Shown here in pieces: positions 35,419 through 46,974 of a stretch of 64,000 bases of DNA (position 1 is its first letter; each line of letters begins with the position of its first letter). The notes beneath the pieces are model-generated. The model was not told where the DNA came from and made no database searches. It saw only the letters and a program-made list of their open reading frames with translations. A program made the position numbers and the translations under genes. The DNA comes from Chlorops oryzae (lineage: Eukaryota > Arthropoda > Insecta > Diptera > Chloropidae). The stretch spans positions 25,907,927-25,971,926 of the forward strand of contig CM035809.1 in the NCBI GenBank assembly GCA_020466095.1, read 5' to 3'.

Positions 35419-36441
35419 ATCACAGAAGTATGCTATGAACAGAACCACCTACATTTTCTTCCCTCTCTATTCGAGAAATAATCCTTAAGACACATATTTT
35501 TTTATTGACCTTTCTTGACTATTTCTGCTCAATAGCATACACAACTTTAAAGTCTCTTATCGCAAGGGACTTAAGATTGGTCAACTGAAACCAACCCTCC
35601 TGTATTTCCTTCGTTGTTTTTTTTTTCTACTTTTTCTGTATTTTCCCTTTCCCTTATAACATTTATTTTTTTTTGTTTTATTTAAAAAAATTTTTTTGTG
35701 CGTCTTAGCGCCTTCATGTTTACCCACATATGGTGCGAATTTTGTGATATGCTCTTCAGATAGCCTAAGAATGCACGTTGGAAGTCCCCATTGATAGTGG
35801 AAAAAAACAAAATTTATAAAATAAAAAAAAAATGTCCCCAGTCAGCACCGGAAATGTTACGCAAAATGTAAACAAATTGTTCTTCTAAATAAACAAGAAA
35901 GAAGTTGTTTTTCCCTTTCTTCATTCTCTCCGACAACCTTCAAATAATATGAGATATCGGGTGCTCAATTTGTGGTGTGTTGACCCTGTTTTTTTTTCTT
36001 CTTTTTTCTGTAGTTTTTCTCGTCTTATTATAAAAGATTTGCGGCGGCATTTATGTTAAGTAATTAGCGAATTTTACACTATATAATTAAATCTTTTAAG
36101 ATAAATTTTTTGTTGTCTGTGAAAACTATACTTAAATGAGTGCAGATGAAATAGTGTTTGTGCGAAATTTTTACCCCCTTTCGGAGAGGTTTTTGTTCAG
36201 CTAAAAGATGAAACCTTCTGAGCACTATCAAGAATACATGCTCTTTGCTATCTTATCGTTTGAAGAGGTTTACCTAAAGTTATGGCAACATTTATTTGTC
36301 ATTATTCAAATATATTTTTTTGCTTATGAATTTTCCTTTTATAATTATTTTCTCTTTGCCCTTCTTTCCAGCTGTGCTTATCTTATCGAAATGCTCGAAT
36401 TGGGTAAATCATTAAGAGTTTAAAGTCAAGAAAAAACTATA
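35419..36441. other. no gene recognised
   Basis: T- and A-rich intergenic DNA upstream of RhoL. A non-coding RhoL exon could be here but cannot be identified. Confidence 0.5.
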
Positions 36442-36601
36442 GGGGTATTCACAAAGGCGTCGGAAAATAGTTAAAAGTCGGAAAATCGGAAAATTTGAAA
36501 TGCTTAAAAAGTTGCGCAAGATACAAAAACAATTTAAATATTTTTTAAAGAAGTTGAAATTTTCCGATTTTCCTTTGTGAATACCCCTTTGTGAATACCC
36601 C
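36442..36601. mobile_element. TA-flanked MITE family E, copy 1
   Basis: Ends GGGGTATTCACAAAGGCG and CTTTGTGAATACCCC are flanked by TA. The right terminal CTTTGTGAATACCC is duplicated in tandem. Other copies are at 49.17, 50.16, 52.23 and 55.08 kb. Confidence 0.75.
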
Positions 36602-36671
36602 TAATGTGGAATCTTTGTTTATGACATAAATTGGGCATTGAGCATAATTTTTTATCAAACATTTTTGATTA

Positions 36672-36674
36672 GAG

Positions 36675-36760
<86 letters not shown>

Positions 36761-36764
36761 AGAG

Positions 36765-36845
<81 letters not shown>

Positions 36846-36856
36846 AGAGGAGAGAG

Positions 36857-36918
<62 letters not shown>

Positions 36919-36958
36919 GAGAGAGTGAGAGAGAGTGAGAGAGAGAGAGAGAGAGAGA
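36672..36958. repeat. (GA)n microsatellite, about 290 bp
   Basis: A nearly pure GA/TC tract with a few interruptions. Long Arg-Glu or Ser-Leu open frames across it reflect composition only. GAGA-factor-type proteins bind such tracts in flies, so a chromatin effect is possible. Confidence 0.95.
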
Positions 36959-38056
36959 ATTAATTTCCATTTTCTCCCCCATCATTAAATGTTATGGAGT
37001 TCAAGGAAGGACCCAAATTCCCTTTCTCTTTAATGGTAGGATCAAGAACTAAATCATATGGCAAAATTAATTTTCCTATTTTTCTACAAAAAAAAAAAAG
37101 TTAAATGAAAATTGCCGCCTCACTTGTTCTGCAATTAACCCTTTAATAACCTGCTTCAATTACGTTTAATTGACTCTGCATGTCCGATTTGAAGCGTTTT
37201 GACCTCGAATTGCCACATGACAACGCCAACGGTTCCTCATTTTAGTGGAATTCTTTTTTTTGTAAATGATTAAATAGGTAATATTCAAATAGAAATGGCA
37301 GCTGTGGGAGGCTCTTTTGTTCAAAAAATTTGGCTTGATAAGGGCCGTTTTTGTTGCAGTTGTTCGCGTAATGGTTTGATATGATTAGAATATACATAAA
37401 GGGAGGGAAAAAACAGAAGTTGGTCTTATCCTCAATTATCGTTGAGTTTAGTTAACAGAAATAATTGCTTTGAATAATGCCGGTCCTACATTTGTTGCCA
37501 ATTGCAACGGCTATGCTGCGTAAAATGGTACAATGAAAAAATCAGTTCCGTTAGGAATTGGTTTTAACTGTTCTTTTTTAGTAGAGCTGTAAAAATTCTT
37601 TACTATTCGGTAAAAAGTAACGATTACTGTTGTCAGTAATCAATAAATTCTCGTTAATGATGGAAGTATCTCGTTATTAGTACTTTTTTGGCACACATAC
37701 CAGCTGATGGTTGCCAGAGTAATTAAGTATTAAAATAATGGGTCCACAAAACAGTAAGGTGGTAGAGTGAGTTCAGTTGATATTTGATTACTAAATACTG
37801 CGTGAAGATTCAAAGAGCATGAGGGAGTTTTGTTTACTTTATCAACATGGAGTTATTCATACAACTGCATTCGTTCGAGAACAATATTTTAAAAAATATA
37901 ACCAGTACTTAGTAACGAATACTTTGTAATGAGTATTTAGTAACGATTACTTGACGAAAAATAACGAATACACTCGAGTAGAGCAAATATAAGCTATATT
38001 TTTTTAGACAATAGAGTACATTAATTTTTTGAAAACATTTAAGTTATTAATCAGAG
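36959..38056. other. no gene recognised
   Basis: AT-rich intergenic DNA, with repeated AGTAACGA/ACTTAGTAACG motifs near 37.6-37.97 kb. Confidence 0.5.
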
Positions 38057-38057
38057 T

Positions 38058-38806
38058 TTCCAGCATATAGAACTACAGATGCAACTTCAGCCAAATTTTG
38101 GCGGGTTATGGCATGATTTGGTGAAAAAGTTCAACTGTGGTGAACCACGCCATAAGTCGAGTGTTGTGGTAAACCACGTAATAGAATGTGTGGTGTACCA
38201 CGTAATAGCTTTTGACCGAAGCAGTGCTGGGAACTTGTGGGAATTTTCCCTTTTTGTGGGAATTTTTGTCAAAAATTTTGATCAAATGGGAAAAGGGAAT
38301 TTTTACTGTCGCGTGGTGTAAAATGTGGGAATTGGGATTTTCTACATTTGGTACGATGGTTAACACTGTTAACACCGCGGAAAAAATATCGATCGACCAA
38401 TATATCGTTGAAATCAACTGTTTTTTCAACAATTTTTGTTTTCAAAGAGATATCGATATTAAAAAGAACGTCGATGCTCGGTTAATCGATGTTGATTCGA
38501 ATGTCGAATAAGATTTAAGCGTATATATTCTCAGAATTTTTAGGAATTTATTTTGTTTTGTTTTAAGAAATTTATTTTTATTTTTGTTCACATAATTTAA
38601 TAAATTTGTAATAAATATTATTTCAAGTTCTTATTCATTTTCCTGTAAAAATATGTTCATGTAACAAGTGGGATTTTTTGTGGGAATTTTGGTTTGACTA
38701 AAGGGAAAAAATGATAATTTTAGGAATTTTTGAGGGAATTCCAGCCAATAAAAGACCCCAGCACTGGACCGAAGTTGCAGCTATAGTTCTATATGGTTTC
38801 CAGTTG
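38058..38806. repeat. inverted-repeat element split by a hAT insertion
   Basis: Arms of about 33-37 bp (CCAGCATATAGAACTACAG at the left, the complement of CTATAGTTCTATATGG at the right) flank the hAT element and about 120 bp of DNA containing three GTGGTxxACCAC motifs. Probably an older MITE into which the hAT element jumped. Confidence 0.6.
38222..38766. mobile_element. hAT-type non-autonomous element
   Basis: Ends CAGTGCTGGGAA and CCCCAGCACTG are flanked by the perfect 8-bp duplication GACCGAAG (38214-38221 and 38767-38774). Sub-terminal GTGGGAATTTT motifs repeat at both ends. No intact transposase frame. Confidence 0.88.
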
Positions 38807-40270
38807 GCTTTTTTTTGCAAAGTGGGATTTTTAAAAATTTTCGAAAAAATGCAGGATTTCAAAAAAAAGTGGGATATTTTCTAATAATTACATTTTAGCT
38901 AGGGAAATTTCAAACTCTCCACAAAAAAATTCCCCTTTCCCGATATTAAACTTATATCCGAGGGTTGCTATTTTCTGTTCAAACATTTTAAAAAATGCTT
39001 CCTATTTCTAAAAAATCCGGCCTTTTTACATTCCGGGGGGATATTCAAATTCAAAGCCAAAAACATCTGGCAACGCTGGTAATAAATCTCAACGACTGCC
39101 AACAACTGTTAGACCAGCACAATCGGTCTTTCAGAAAAGAAATGAAAGATTGCTTGAAAGATACATAGGTCTCTTCTTTGTATCTAAGAAGCTTCCGAAA
39201 TTTATGCTAAAAGTCTCCTCTAAGCATGATCACCGTTTTCTATACAGTTCGGGAGCTTCAAATTTCTTTCAATAGAAAGGAGAAAGCACCATTACTCATG
39301 CTGTCATATCTTTAGAGCTGTTATAAAAATTCGATGCAACTTTTATCTTCCCATTTGTCATGCTCCTAAACCTATTCACTCAGCACTTACTCACTAACCC
39401 AATAAAAAGTCACTATTGCCCCACTTTCAACGGCACAAAACAAAAAAAAAAAATATTTATTTATAACTTAAAACCCTGTTTAAAAGCTTGGAGCAATAAA
39501 TTTTCCAAGCATGCCTCGGTGGATTATTAAATCTTTTTCTCATCTTTCAAGTCATATTGATCGATGCCTATCTCTCATATCGCATGAAACCACATCTCGA
39601 TCGAGTCATAGCCACATTTTGCTCGCTCTGAAAATTTTCGTGAAAATTCCAAGAATTCTTTTTAACCTCGCAAAGTTCAAAGCGAAAGCTTGCGCGATCG
39701 CTGATCTTGCGCTGATGATGATGAGTCACACGATTGCGGGTCAAAATACTCTCGGAAAGACCATCGAATCTTAAGATGTGTGTGCTTTAAGCCAAGTTAA
39801 AAGGGAATTTCTTTTGTTTTATAAATTTTCTTCATGTTTTGTCTTTCCATCTAATGTTAAGCAGGCTTATTAAATTTCAACTTCAATGAATTTTTAATTT
39901 CTACGAAACTAGTTTATCATGCGACCGGAATTTTTTTTATGCTTTTCTGTAATTGTCGATCGATTCAATTGAAGCAGACCATTGATGAGTCATAATCGGG
40001 AGTGAGTGAGCCTCTTTGGTTGATTACGTGTTTGGGCATTGCTTTCAAATTAATCAAAGAAAAAAGTCACAACACAACAAGTTTGAATCAATATTTTTTT
40101 TTTACAACTTTATATCGTTTAGATTGAGGGAATTATCGTAAAAAGTTTTTTCTAGTAGAAAACATTTTTTATTCTACAACATGAAGTCTTATCTTTCATT
40201 AGAAGTTTTTCTGGAGTGGATTTTTCGAAACCTTTCAATATTTTTGTTATGTTTGCAGATAAAGGAGATA
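38807..40270. other. no gene recognised
   Basis: Intergenic DNA. An 87-codon open frame near 39.5 kb has no recognisable features. Confidence 0.5.
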
Positions 40271-40775
40271 CCCAGCAAACATTCTGAGTCCTAAAAGACT
40301 CATATACCACATAAATCCTTATAGGATTCGGAGCCCTCATATTGAACTATTTTAAGAGTCTTAATGAGCGTGTTTCCTTTCTTGCGAAGGTCGTCTTATA
40401 TGAGTCCGAAGTTATATAACGAAGGAGAACATTTTTGAGTCATATCCCATTCAACATTTGGAAGACTGTTTTATGAGAAGATTCATTTACGAGTCTTTTT
40501 CGAGCCCTCTTCATGATTAGAAAATGATTGTTCATATGCATGATTAAAAGAAGACTCGAAAACGACTCTCCAATATGTTTCAAAAGCGAGTCGTATTCAA
40601 ATGGCAACAACAAAATATAGAGCAATCGCCAATTAACCATGTAGGGGATTAAAATATGATCATTCAAATTGTTTCTACCTTATATTTTACTCAATATTTG
40701 ACTCAAAATTGGAATTGAATGGAAATCGAATTTAAAGCTATAAACGAAAAATTTCCATGTCTTTCGATTTGGAAA

Positions 40776-40843
40776 GCTTGGTGTCGACGGGTGAGCACAG
40801 GACTAGAAAACGAGAGTTCCTAAGTTCAAATCCCACATAAGGC
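40776..40843 (+). other. tRNA-like module, left arm
   Basis: GCTTGGTGTCGACGGGTGAGC resembles an A-box region and AAGTTCAAATCCC is close to a canonical B box. The middle (AGGACTAGAAAACGAGAGTT) occupies the anticodon-arm position. The acceptor stem does not close cleanly, so it is tRNA-derived, not a working tRNA gene. Confidence 0.45.
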
Positions 40844-41496
40844 AAAGGAAAAAAAAAGTTGAATTTATAACAATAATACATATAACATTGACATATACAC
40901 GGAAAAGCCAAAAAATGTGTATTGATTAAAAAAAATTTTTTTATTTTTTTTATTTTTGGTAAGCAATTGATTGTGAATATGAGTCATAGAAGACTCCAAA
41001 ATGATAGCAAATATGAGTCGTAGAAGACTCGAAAATAGTAACAAATATGACTCGCAAATGATATCAAATATGAGTCGCGGCTAGGGTTCCAATTTCTCCC
41101 GACAAAAGTATCATTTTTGATCAGAAAACGAGCGCATATTTGATCTTTTTAATCAGAAAGGCGACTCGAAAAAGACTCGCTTTTGATCAAAAATTTCGAA
41201 AAATGTTAGCTGGGATATGACTCTTTCTGCTCTCATATCTGACTCTTATTTTCTTCTTAATATGAGCCATATATGACTCTTATCGCACTCATATTTGACT
41301 CTTTTTTCCGATCATATAAGAGCCATATATGAATTCTATCGCACTCATATATATGAGTTTAAAAAGACTCAAAAATTTTGAGTGGTAGGTATTTATAATC
41401 GTATGCTGTAAAAAAATTTATTGATTAATGCACACACATTTCTCGATTTTTACTTTTAGAATTTCAAATATTTTTTCCAATGTTCAAATCTCTTCT

Positions 41497-41562
41497 CCTC
41501 CTGTGTGGGGTTTGAACCTCGGAAATCTCGCTTTCTAGTCATGTGCTTATTCATGACACCGT
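41497..41562 (-). other. tRNA-like module, right arm
   Basis: On the minus strand GGTGTCATGAATAAGCAC, GACTAGAAAGCGAGATTTCC and AGGTTCAAACCCC parallel the left-arm module, with an even better B box. The two modules are inverted relative to each other. Confidence 0.45.
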
Positions 41563-41920
41563 TTTAGTTTAAACGAAAGTCAGGGATTTTTTTCGTTTAT
41601 AAGTTTCAAGTCAAATTCAAATTTATTCTATTTTTCATATTTTCGATATATTTTTGATTCATAAAGGACTCATATATATGAGCCTCCTATTTTCGACATA
41701 GTTCTGACTTGTTTCAGACTCCGAAATATGAGCCTCTTATTTTCGATATATTTTTGATTCATAAAGGACTCCGAAATATGAGCATCTTACTTATATGAGG
41801 CTCTTATATTCTTCATATTTTTGACTCATTTCGGACTCATAAATATGAGCCTCTTATTTTACATATATTTCAGATTCATTTCGGACTCATATTTCGGAGC
41901 ACTCAGAAATGTTTGCTGGG

Positions 41921-42446
41921 TAAAGATCAAATAGATATGTATGTTCACTATCCATCACTTGATTTTGCTTTGGAGAAGCGGTCTCAAAACATGTTCTATT
42001 GAGTTACACAAAAAAAAAATAAATAACATGGAACCAATTAAGTCAACTTGTAGCTTTGATTAGCAAAAACGCACAAAACACCTTCAAATGTTGAATGGAA
42101 TATTTTAACGCCTACGCAACAAATTAATTAAAGTCAACTCGTTGACTCTTTCAGTAAAAAAAAAGAACCGTCTATCTTATCAATCAACATAATTGTAAAA
42201 TATAGTATTACCATTCTATAAAGCTGTATATAGCGGGTTAAGGTTTATTAATTCGGTCATTAAAAAAAACTAGAAAGTTCATTATTGAAAGCTCAAAGAT
42301 TTTATGCTCGCAACATAGTGGTAGCGACATCTTGGAAGGCTTTGAAATATTTTCCAGCTCAAAAAAAATCTCTTTCATTTTCAAGATATTTTTAAAATGA
42401 AAATCGATTCTCATCCATATGTAATATTTCTTCAGAAAATTAACAA
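41921..42446. other. no gene recognised
   Basis: AT-rich intergenic DNA; only short, unremarkable open frames. Confidence 0.5.
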
Positions 42447-42656
42447 CCCGATTCTGAATATTCCCGGGGAATTTACTTTTCTCGAGAGTAAACTTCTTCT
42501 TTTTCAAATATTTGGGGGATAAATTTGAATGGCGAATGGGATTTGACCCATACCAATAATTTTCCTTTCCCTATTCTATTTAAAAAAGGAGAATTTTAGT
42601 CTCAAGAAAAGTAAATTGCCCGGGAATTCGTTCTTTGGGTATATTCAGAATCGGCC
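42447..42656. mobile_element. MITE family C, second complete copy
   Basis: CCCGATTCTGAATATTCC at the left and TATTCAGAATCGG at the right, with the same interior order as the copy at 5.2 kb (CTCGAGA near the left, CGGGAATTCG near the right). Confidence 0.75.
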
Positions 42657-44811
42657 TGTAAATGAAAATAATTTCCTAGATGCTCTAAAAGGCGATGGAA
42701 AAAGCGGTTAATGCTGTCCTTATACTTTTTGTGAACTTTTAATCAATGCAACTCTGAGAAACAAAGTTTGAACAGAGTTGCTTTGAGATTTTTAAGGTGA
42801 TTTTCGGTGATATAATTTTCCTTGGATATATGCAGCCCGATAAAAACCAATTCAGTCTATTGAATTCATTGGATATAAGTTTTATTTGAGCTCAATATTA
42901 AAGCCTTTTTGTCATGGTCGGGAATGAGTGCCATACAAAGAGAATAAAGGAAACGAGTGCAGTAATCCTGAGATATGTTCCATGAAAAGATTTATTCCTC
43001 CGCTTAAAAGAATCGATTGAAGCTTCCCTCGCCCATAAAAAAGACCAAAAGGTGCTTTTTTGGTGGCCCTTATGTCCGGGCAATACTGTAGTGTGTTCTT
43101 CCATTTATCGAAATTGCGTAATTTCGAGGCCACTCAAATGTCAACCGAAAATGAGCTCAAAAATCACAATTTCGCCATTCAAAGGGCTGCCAAATGAAAT
43201 AATAACGCAGGTTTTTTCAAAATAATTTTGGCGAAATTAATTTCGAAAAATGAGATAAAATGAATGCACTTTCGGTGAAAATTTCAATAAAAATTCATTT
43301 AAAAATTCATATCCGAAGAATTTGATGTTAAAAATCCATAGAAATCTGCAAAAACCTGTAATTTAAATTTAAAAAAACCCGTCTATTTGAATAAAAATTT
43401 CCCACATTAAGTGTGGAGTTAAAAACTTTTTATAAAATTCCACATCTCGAATTTTAACAAATTTTTTCCAAGCGATCAGCTGTTATTTTGTTTCCAGCTG
43501 ATTTTGACAAGCGAAAATGCGATAACTGAAAGTGTCTACGTGTGAACGGGGTGTAACAAGTCCCATTAAATTACATAGTTTCTTAAAAATTTAAAAGCTT
43601 TCTTGTTCTACTTATCAGGATGTCAACATTGATGACTAATCGTAGAAGAAAAACAAAAAAATGAGAAAAACCTAAATCCAGTCATCCCACCATAGAACAG
43701 CTCTTCATCCCTCTGCTTCTTAGCAAAATGTAAACAGAGTTGACTCATAATAAAAATCTGTTCTTCTGACAATTATGAAGTTTAAAGAGAGTAGACTTGT
43801 GATTTGTTTTATCATAATTCGAGTCAGCGAGCAATAATCCAGATTGGCTACAAAACAATTTTACAGTAAAGACTCACATTTCCTCTTTAAAAACGATCGA
43901 ACTTACACAGACAACTTTTCACTAAGCCAACCTCTTCTCCGTTTGGCCAATTTAAAGAGCCTTCACTGTAGTTCTTCTACATTGATCGTCCATTCGATCG
44001 TTTTATACGTTGTATCACGTATTCTTCGACTTCGTCCAATTCACACACTGAACCGCTTGCGACACTTCGCAAAAACGTGAACACATTCTCACATTACTCA
44101 GTGCAACTGGCCATTGGGCCATTGGGCCATTGTGCAATTCTTTCCAAATTCGTCACAAGCGCGACGACATTCATCAATAATCACAAACAATAAAACAATT
44201 CAAATTGTGGCCACAATTGGAAATTCAAACTGAGCTTTGAAAACCACAACGAATCCGAATCGATGGCAAATTTCTTATTGACCTTTCAATTGGCTAATGA
44301 CCTTTCATTGCTTTGTCTTGTCTGCTTTTTAGTGTGATTTTAGCCATTAAATGTTTGTTGCGCCATCACAGATCATCATTGAATTTTTGACCGTAAATTC
44401 AGAAGCGGAGGACAACTTCATTTAGCTGCTAAAAATTGCAAAACTATCAAAAATTTAACGATTTCTTCACCTCTTTTTAACCCATAGCCCATAGCTCCCA
44501 TAGCTGGTCTAAATTTTTTGAACGTTTTTCAATCAAAGTAGAGGAAAAAAAAACTGGACAACTTTTTGGAGCACGCTAACTGCATTCGATCACTCCTTGA
44601 TCCCGTTTTGCCAGTGCAAAGAAGAACATGTTTTAACAAAAAACCAGAAGAAAAGCTAAAAATTACCCTGCCGTGCCTGAAGGGATCTTCATACTTTCCT
44701 TCCGTTTCGGTCTATAAATGATACTTTTAGCAACAGCTTTTCGACTAGTTTAACCTTTGTTTTTATTTAAAGGTCGCCTTAGACCCTATACTTCTTCTTC
44801 CTTTTCTAGCG
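42657..44811. other. no gene recognised
   Basis: Intergenic DNA. A short GGCCATTGGGCCATTGGGCC tandem occurs near 44.11 kb. Open frames on both strands have no family resemblance. Confidence 0.5.
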
Positions 44812-45030
44812 TGTTCTTTCCCGGCATAAACCGGGGTCCGCATATTTTGAATTTTTTCTCCATTTTCTTCTATCCACTGCATCCTCGATTTATAGATCAG
44901 TTGCTGGGAGGTCCCTTTTCAAAATGTCTAGCCATCTTTGTTTTGGTCGTCCTCTTGGCCGAACACCTGTTACCTCAAGCCTGAAACCTCTCTTTGCCAA
45001 AGTGTTCTCACTAGTACCCAGTACGTTTTC
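44812..45030 (-). mobile_element. RTE-type retrotransposon 3' end, diverged copy
   Basis: On the minus strand degenerate coding gives LAKRGFRLEV, RPRGRPKQRWLDILKRDL and a KWRKNSKYADPG-like tail, then a GGAAGAAGAAG 3' tail. It is a separate, more diverged subfamily from the copies at 1.4 and 12.3 kb. Confidence 0.7.
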
Positions 45031-45167
45031 AGCTTAGACCCTATACTATAATCACTATTTAAATGTTTCCGATCCCTAAAGTACAATAATCCACGGCTCC
45101 ACAAACAAGGCAAAGTCCATTGAATGCCAGGTTCGGCCCCGGAAATGAAGCCTCAGATTTCTCGTCT

Positions 45168-45569
45168 CGATCTCTTTGCTTCGCCGTCTTGTCGTGAGTA
45201 ATTATTAGGTCCTCCTACAGGGAGTTTGAGTTTGGTGGTGCACTAGCTCGATCTCTTTGCTTCGCCGTCTTTTGGTGGGTAATTATTAGATCCTCCTACA
45301 GGGAGATTGAGTTTGGTGCTGGACTAGATCGATCTCTTTGCTTCGCCGTCTTGTGGTGGGTAATTAATAGGTCCTCCTACAGGGAGTTTGAGTTTAGTGG
45401 TGGACTAGCTCGATCTCTTTGCTTCGCCGTCTTGTGGGTAATTATTAGGTCCTCCTACAGGGAGTTTGAGTTTGGTGGTGGACTAGCTCGATCTCTTTGC
45501 TTCGCCGTCTTGTGGTGGGTAATTATTAGGTCCTCCTACAGGGAGTTTGAGTTTGGTGGTGGACTAGCA
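45168..45569. repeat. 81-bp tandem array, five units
   Basis: Units start CGATCTCTTTGCTTCGCCG at 45168, 45249, 45330, 45411 and 45489. Spacings are 81, 81, 81 and 78 bp, with few substitutions. All spacings are multiples of three, so the plus-strand frame stays open over several units. It lies between two RTE-like fragments in opposite orientation. Confidence 0.92.
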
Positions 45570-45660
45570 GCCCAACACTTTAAATCAGCGTGTTTGAAAG
45601 AAAAGTGCTTCGAATTATATTCAGGTGCGTTAGAGAAAATAGAGTATGGAGAATAAGATT

Positions 45661-45950
45661 TAATCGGGAGGTCGAAACAGACTAACATGGGCTGGACATA
45701 CAACAAAAGCCCCTCGAGAAAAATTCTACTAATGAAATGCAGAGAAAACCGATCAAGAGGGCGACCAACAGTATGATGGTTCGATGGAATTGATCAGGAT
45801 CCACAAACTCTCCGTATTCGGTTCTGGAGAGAAAAATTCAAGAGTAATACTCCTGGAGTATGTATGATCTTGAACAGGACATATGTGAATCACTCGTCGA
45901 CTAAGCATGGAAATCATCAAATACCCATAGAAATTTTTTTTCCAATTCAA
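45661..45950 (+). mobile_element. non-LTR retrotransposon RT C-terminal relic
   Basis: The plus strand reads RLTWAGHTTKAPREKILLM, then RSRGRPTV, a stop, and WFDGIDQDPQTLRIRFW. This is the pattern of the C-terminal tail of RTE/CR1-like ORFs (RLxWAGH...RGRP...W). In-frame stops show it is dead. Confidence 0.6.
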
Positions 45951-46005
45951 TTCCCTAGCCTCTCAAAATCTTCATTCGATCGCAGATATTTTAAAAAATA
46001 TTTTT

Positions 46006-46013
46006 TATAAAGA
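46006..46013 (+). promoter_or_regulatory. possible TATA box TATAAAGA
   Basis: Located 51 bp upstream of the start codon of the four-exon gene; a start about 30 bp downstream would leave a 5' UTR of about 20 nt. Confidence 0.4.
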
Positions 46014-46056
46014 GAAATTTTCGTGACTATATTAAACGCTATATAGAAAATTTAAA

Positions 46057-46893
46057 ATGTTGGAAATGGAAGAACTAAAATTAATAGATCAAGAGATAAT
46101 CAAAGCCATGGAAGGATTAACAAATAAGGATCCCACAATTATCGTTAGTTTGAAAGACCTAATGCAAACAGTCCAAGATCGGCTGTCGGAAACTACTTCA
46201 AAGAATTCCTACACGAGCCAAATGATAAAATCTGCAATTTTCAAAGCGCATAACACAGGTCTTATTGGTCACATTGGATATAATAAATATTGCTATGAGG
46301 ATGTCTTCGAGGATGATGAACCTGCAGAGCCTGAAAAGCCATCAAAGGATCAAAAGGTGGACCCTCAGCACTTTAGACCGGTAGTGAGTAAAATGGTTTT
46401 GTATCATACTTAGCTCCAAATATGTTATAAGTATAAATGATTTTGAAGAAACCGATGAAGGAGTTTAAGAGTGGACTGGATCCAAGTAAAAATAAGCCAA
46501 GCACTTGTACTTCAGCGTCATTTTCTGGCGATGAAATTGAACATACACTTAAACGTTTTCGTCCCAAAGTTGTGTTGAAAAAACCCGAGCAAAATCCACC
46601 ACTTCCTGGGGCACGTCAGGTGGTTAACAAAAATCGGAAATTACCAACGAATGAATATGAGGTACGAAAGCACGAGAGAATAGGATTGTGCCTTTAAGCA
46701 AAAATCATTCATCAATTCATTGATCTTGTTATAGATTACCGCAAAGAGGCAACGATTGATGGTGGATTGTCCAAAGGAAGAGGTAAACTACTAATACGGA
46801 TATAAAATATATAAGAATGAATATTGTGAAGAAATTATATTTTAGTTTGCCTATGAAGCAGATTCGGACAGCAGTGAGACGAGTGAGAGCTAA
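46057..46893 (+). CDS. unknown four-exon gene, 211-residue acidic-tailed protein
   Basis: Exons 46057-46383, 46449-46661, 46735-46782 and 46846-46893 join in phase 0 at every junction. Introns are 65, 73 and 63 nt with GTGAGT, GTACGA and GTAAAC donors and TTTGAAG, TTATAG and TTTTAG acceptors; the first acceptor is weak. The product begins MLEMEELKLIDQ. Residues about 8-90 look like a compact helical/winged-helix-type fold (EIIKAMEGLTNKDPTIIVS, IKSAIFKAHNTGLIGHIGY). An acidic DVFEDDEPAEPEKP linker follows, then a basic middle (LKRFRPKVVLKK, AKRQRLM) and a serine/glutamate end (ADSDSSETSES). The basic patches and acidic serine tail suggest a nuclear protein; that is inference. I do not recognise an orthologue. 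Consistent phase across four short exons makes chance unlikely. Confidence 0.7.
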
Positions 46894-46974
46894 AGTTACG
46901 AGAGAGACCCATAAGTGGTGTGTAAACATAACGGAGGCAGCTTTGCCAAATCTAAGAAACTCCAGCAGGGGAGG

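Larger units (their letters stand above)
40271..41920. mobile_element. 1.65-kb inverted-repeat element with a tRNA-like sequence in each arm
   Basis: Ends CCCAGCAAACATTCTGAGT and ACTCAGAAATGTTTGCTGGG are flanked by TA. The interior is filled with variants of GACTCATAAATATGAGCC/ATATGAGTC in both orientations, so the whole element can fold on itself. Each arm holds a sequence with A- and B-box-like motifs, 40776-40843 on plus and about 41497-41562 on minus, pointing inward. No protein is encoded. Confidence 0.75.

Noticed and set aside
36545..36985. Arg-Glu or Ser-Leu repeat proteins on both strands
   Set aside because: Translation of the GA microsatellite only.
38079..38511. Overlapping open frames on both strands
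   Set aside because: They cross the border and target duplication of a hAT insertion, so cannot be an ancestral gene.
45351..45656. Open frame over the 81-bp array as a real repeat protein
   Set aside because: No start, promoter or family support; recorded as a finding to check instead of a gene.
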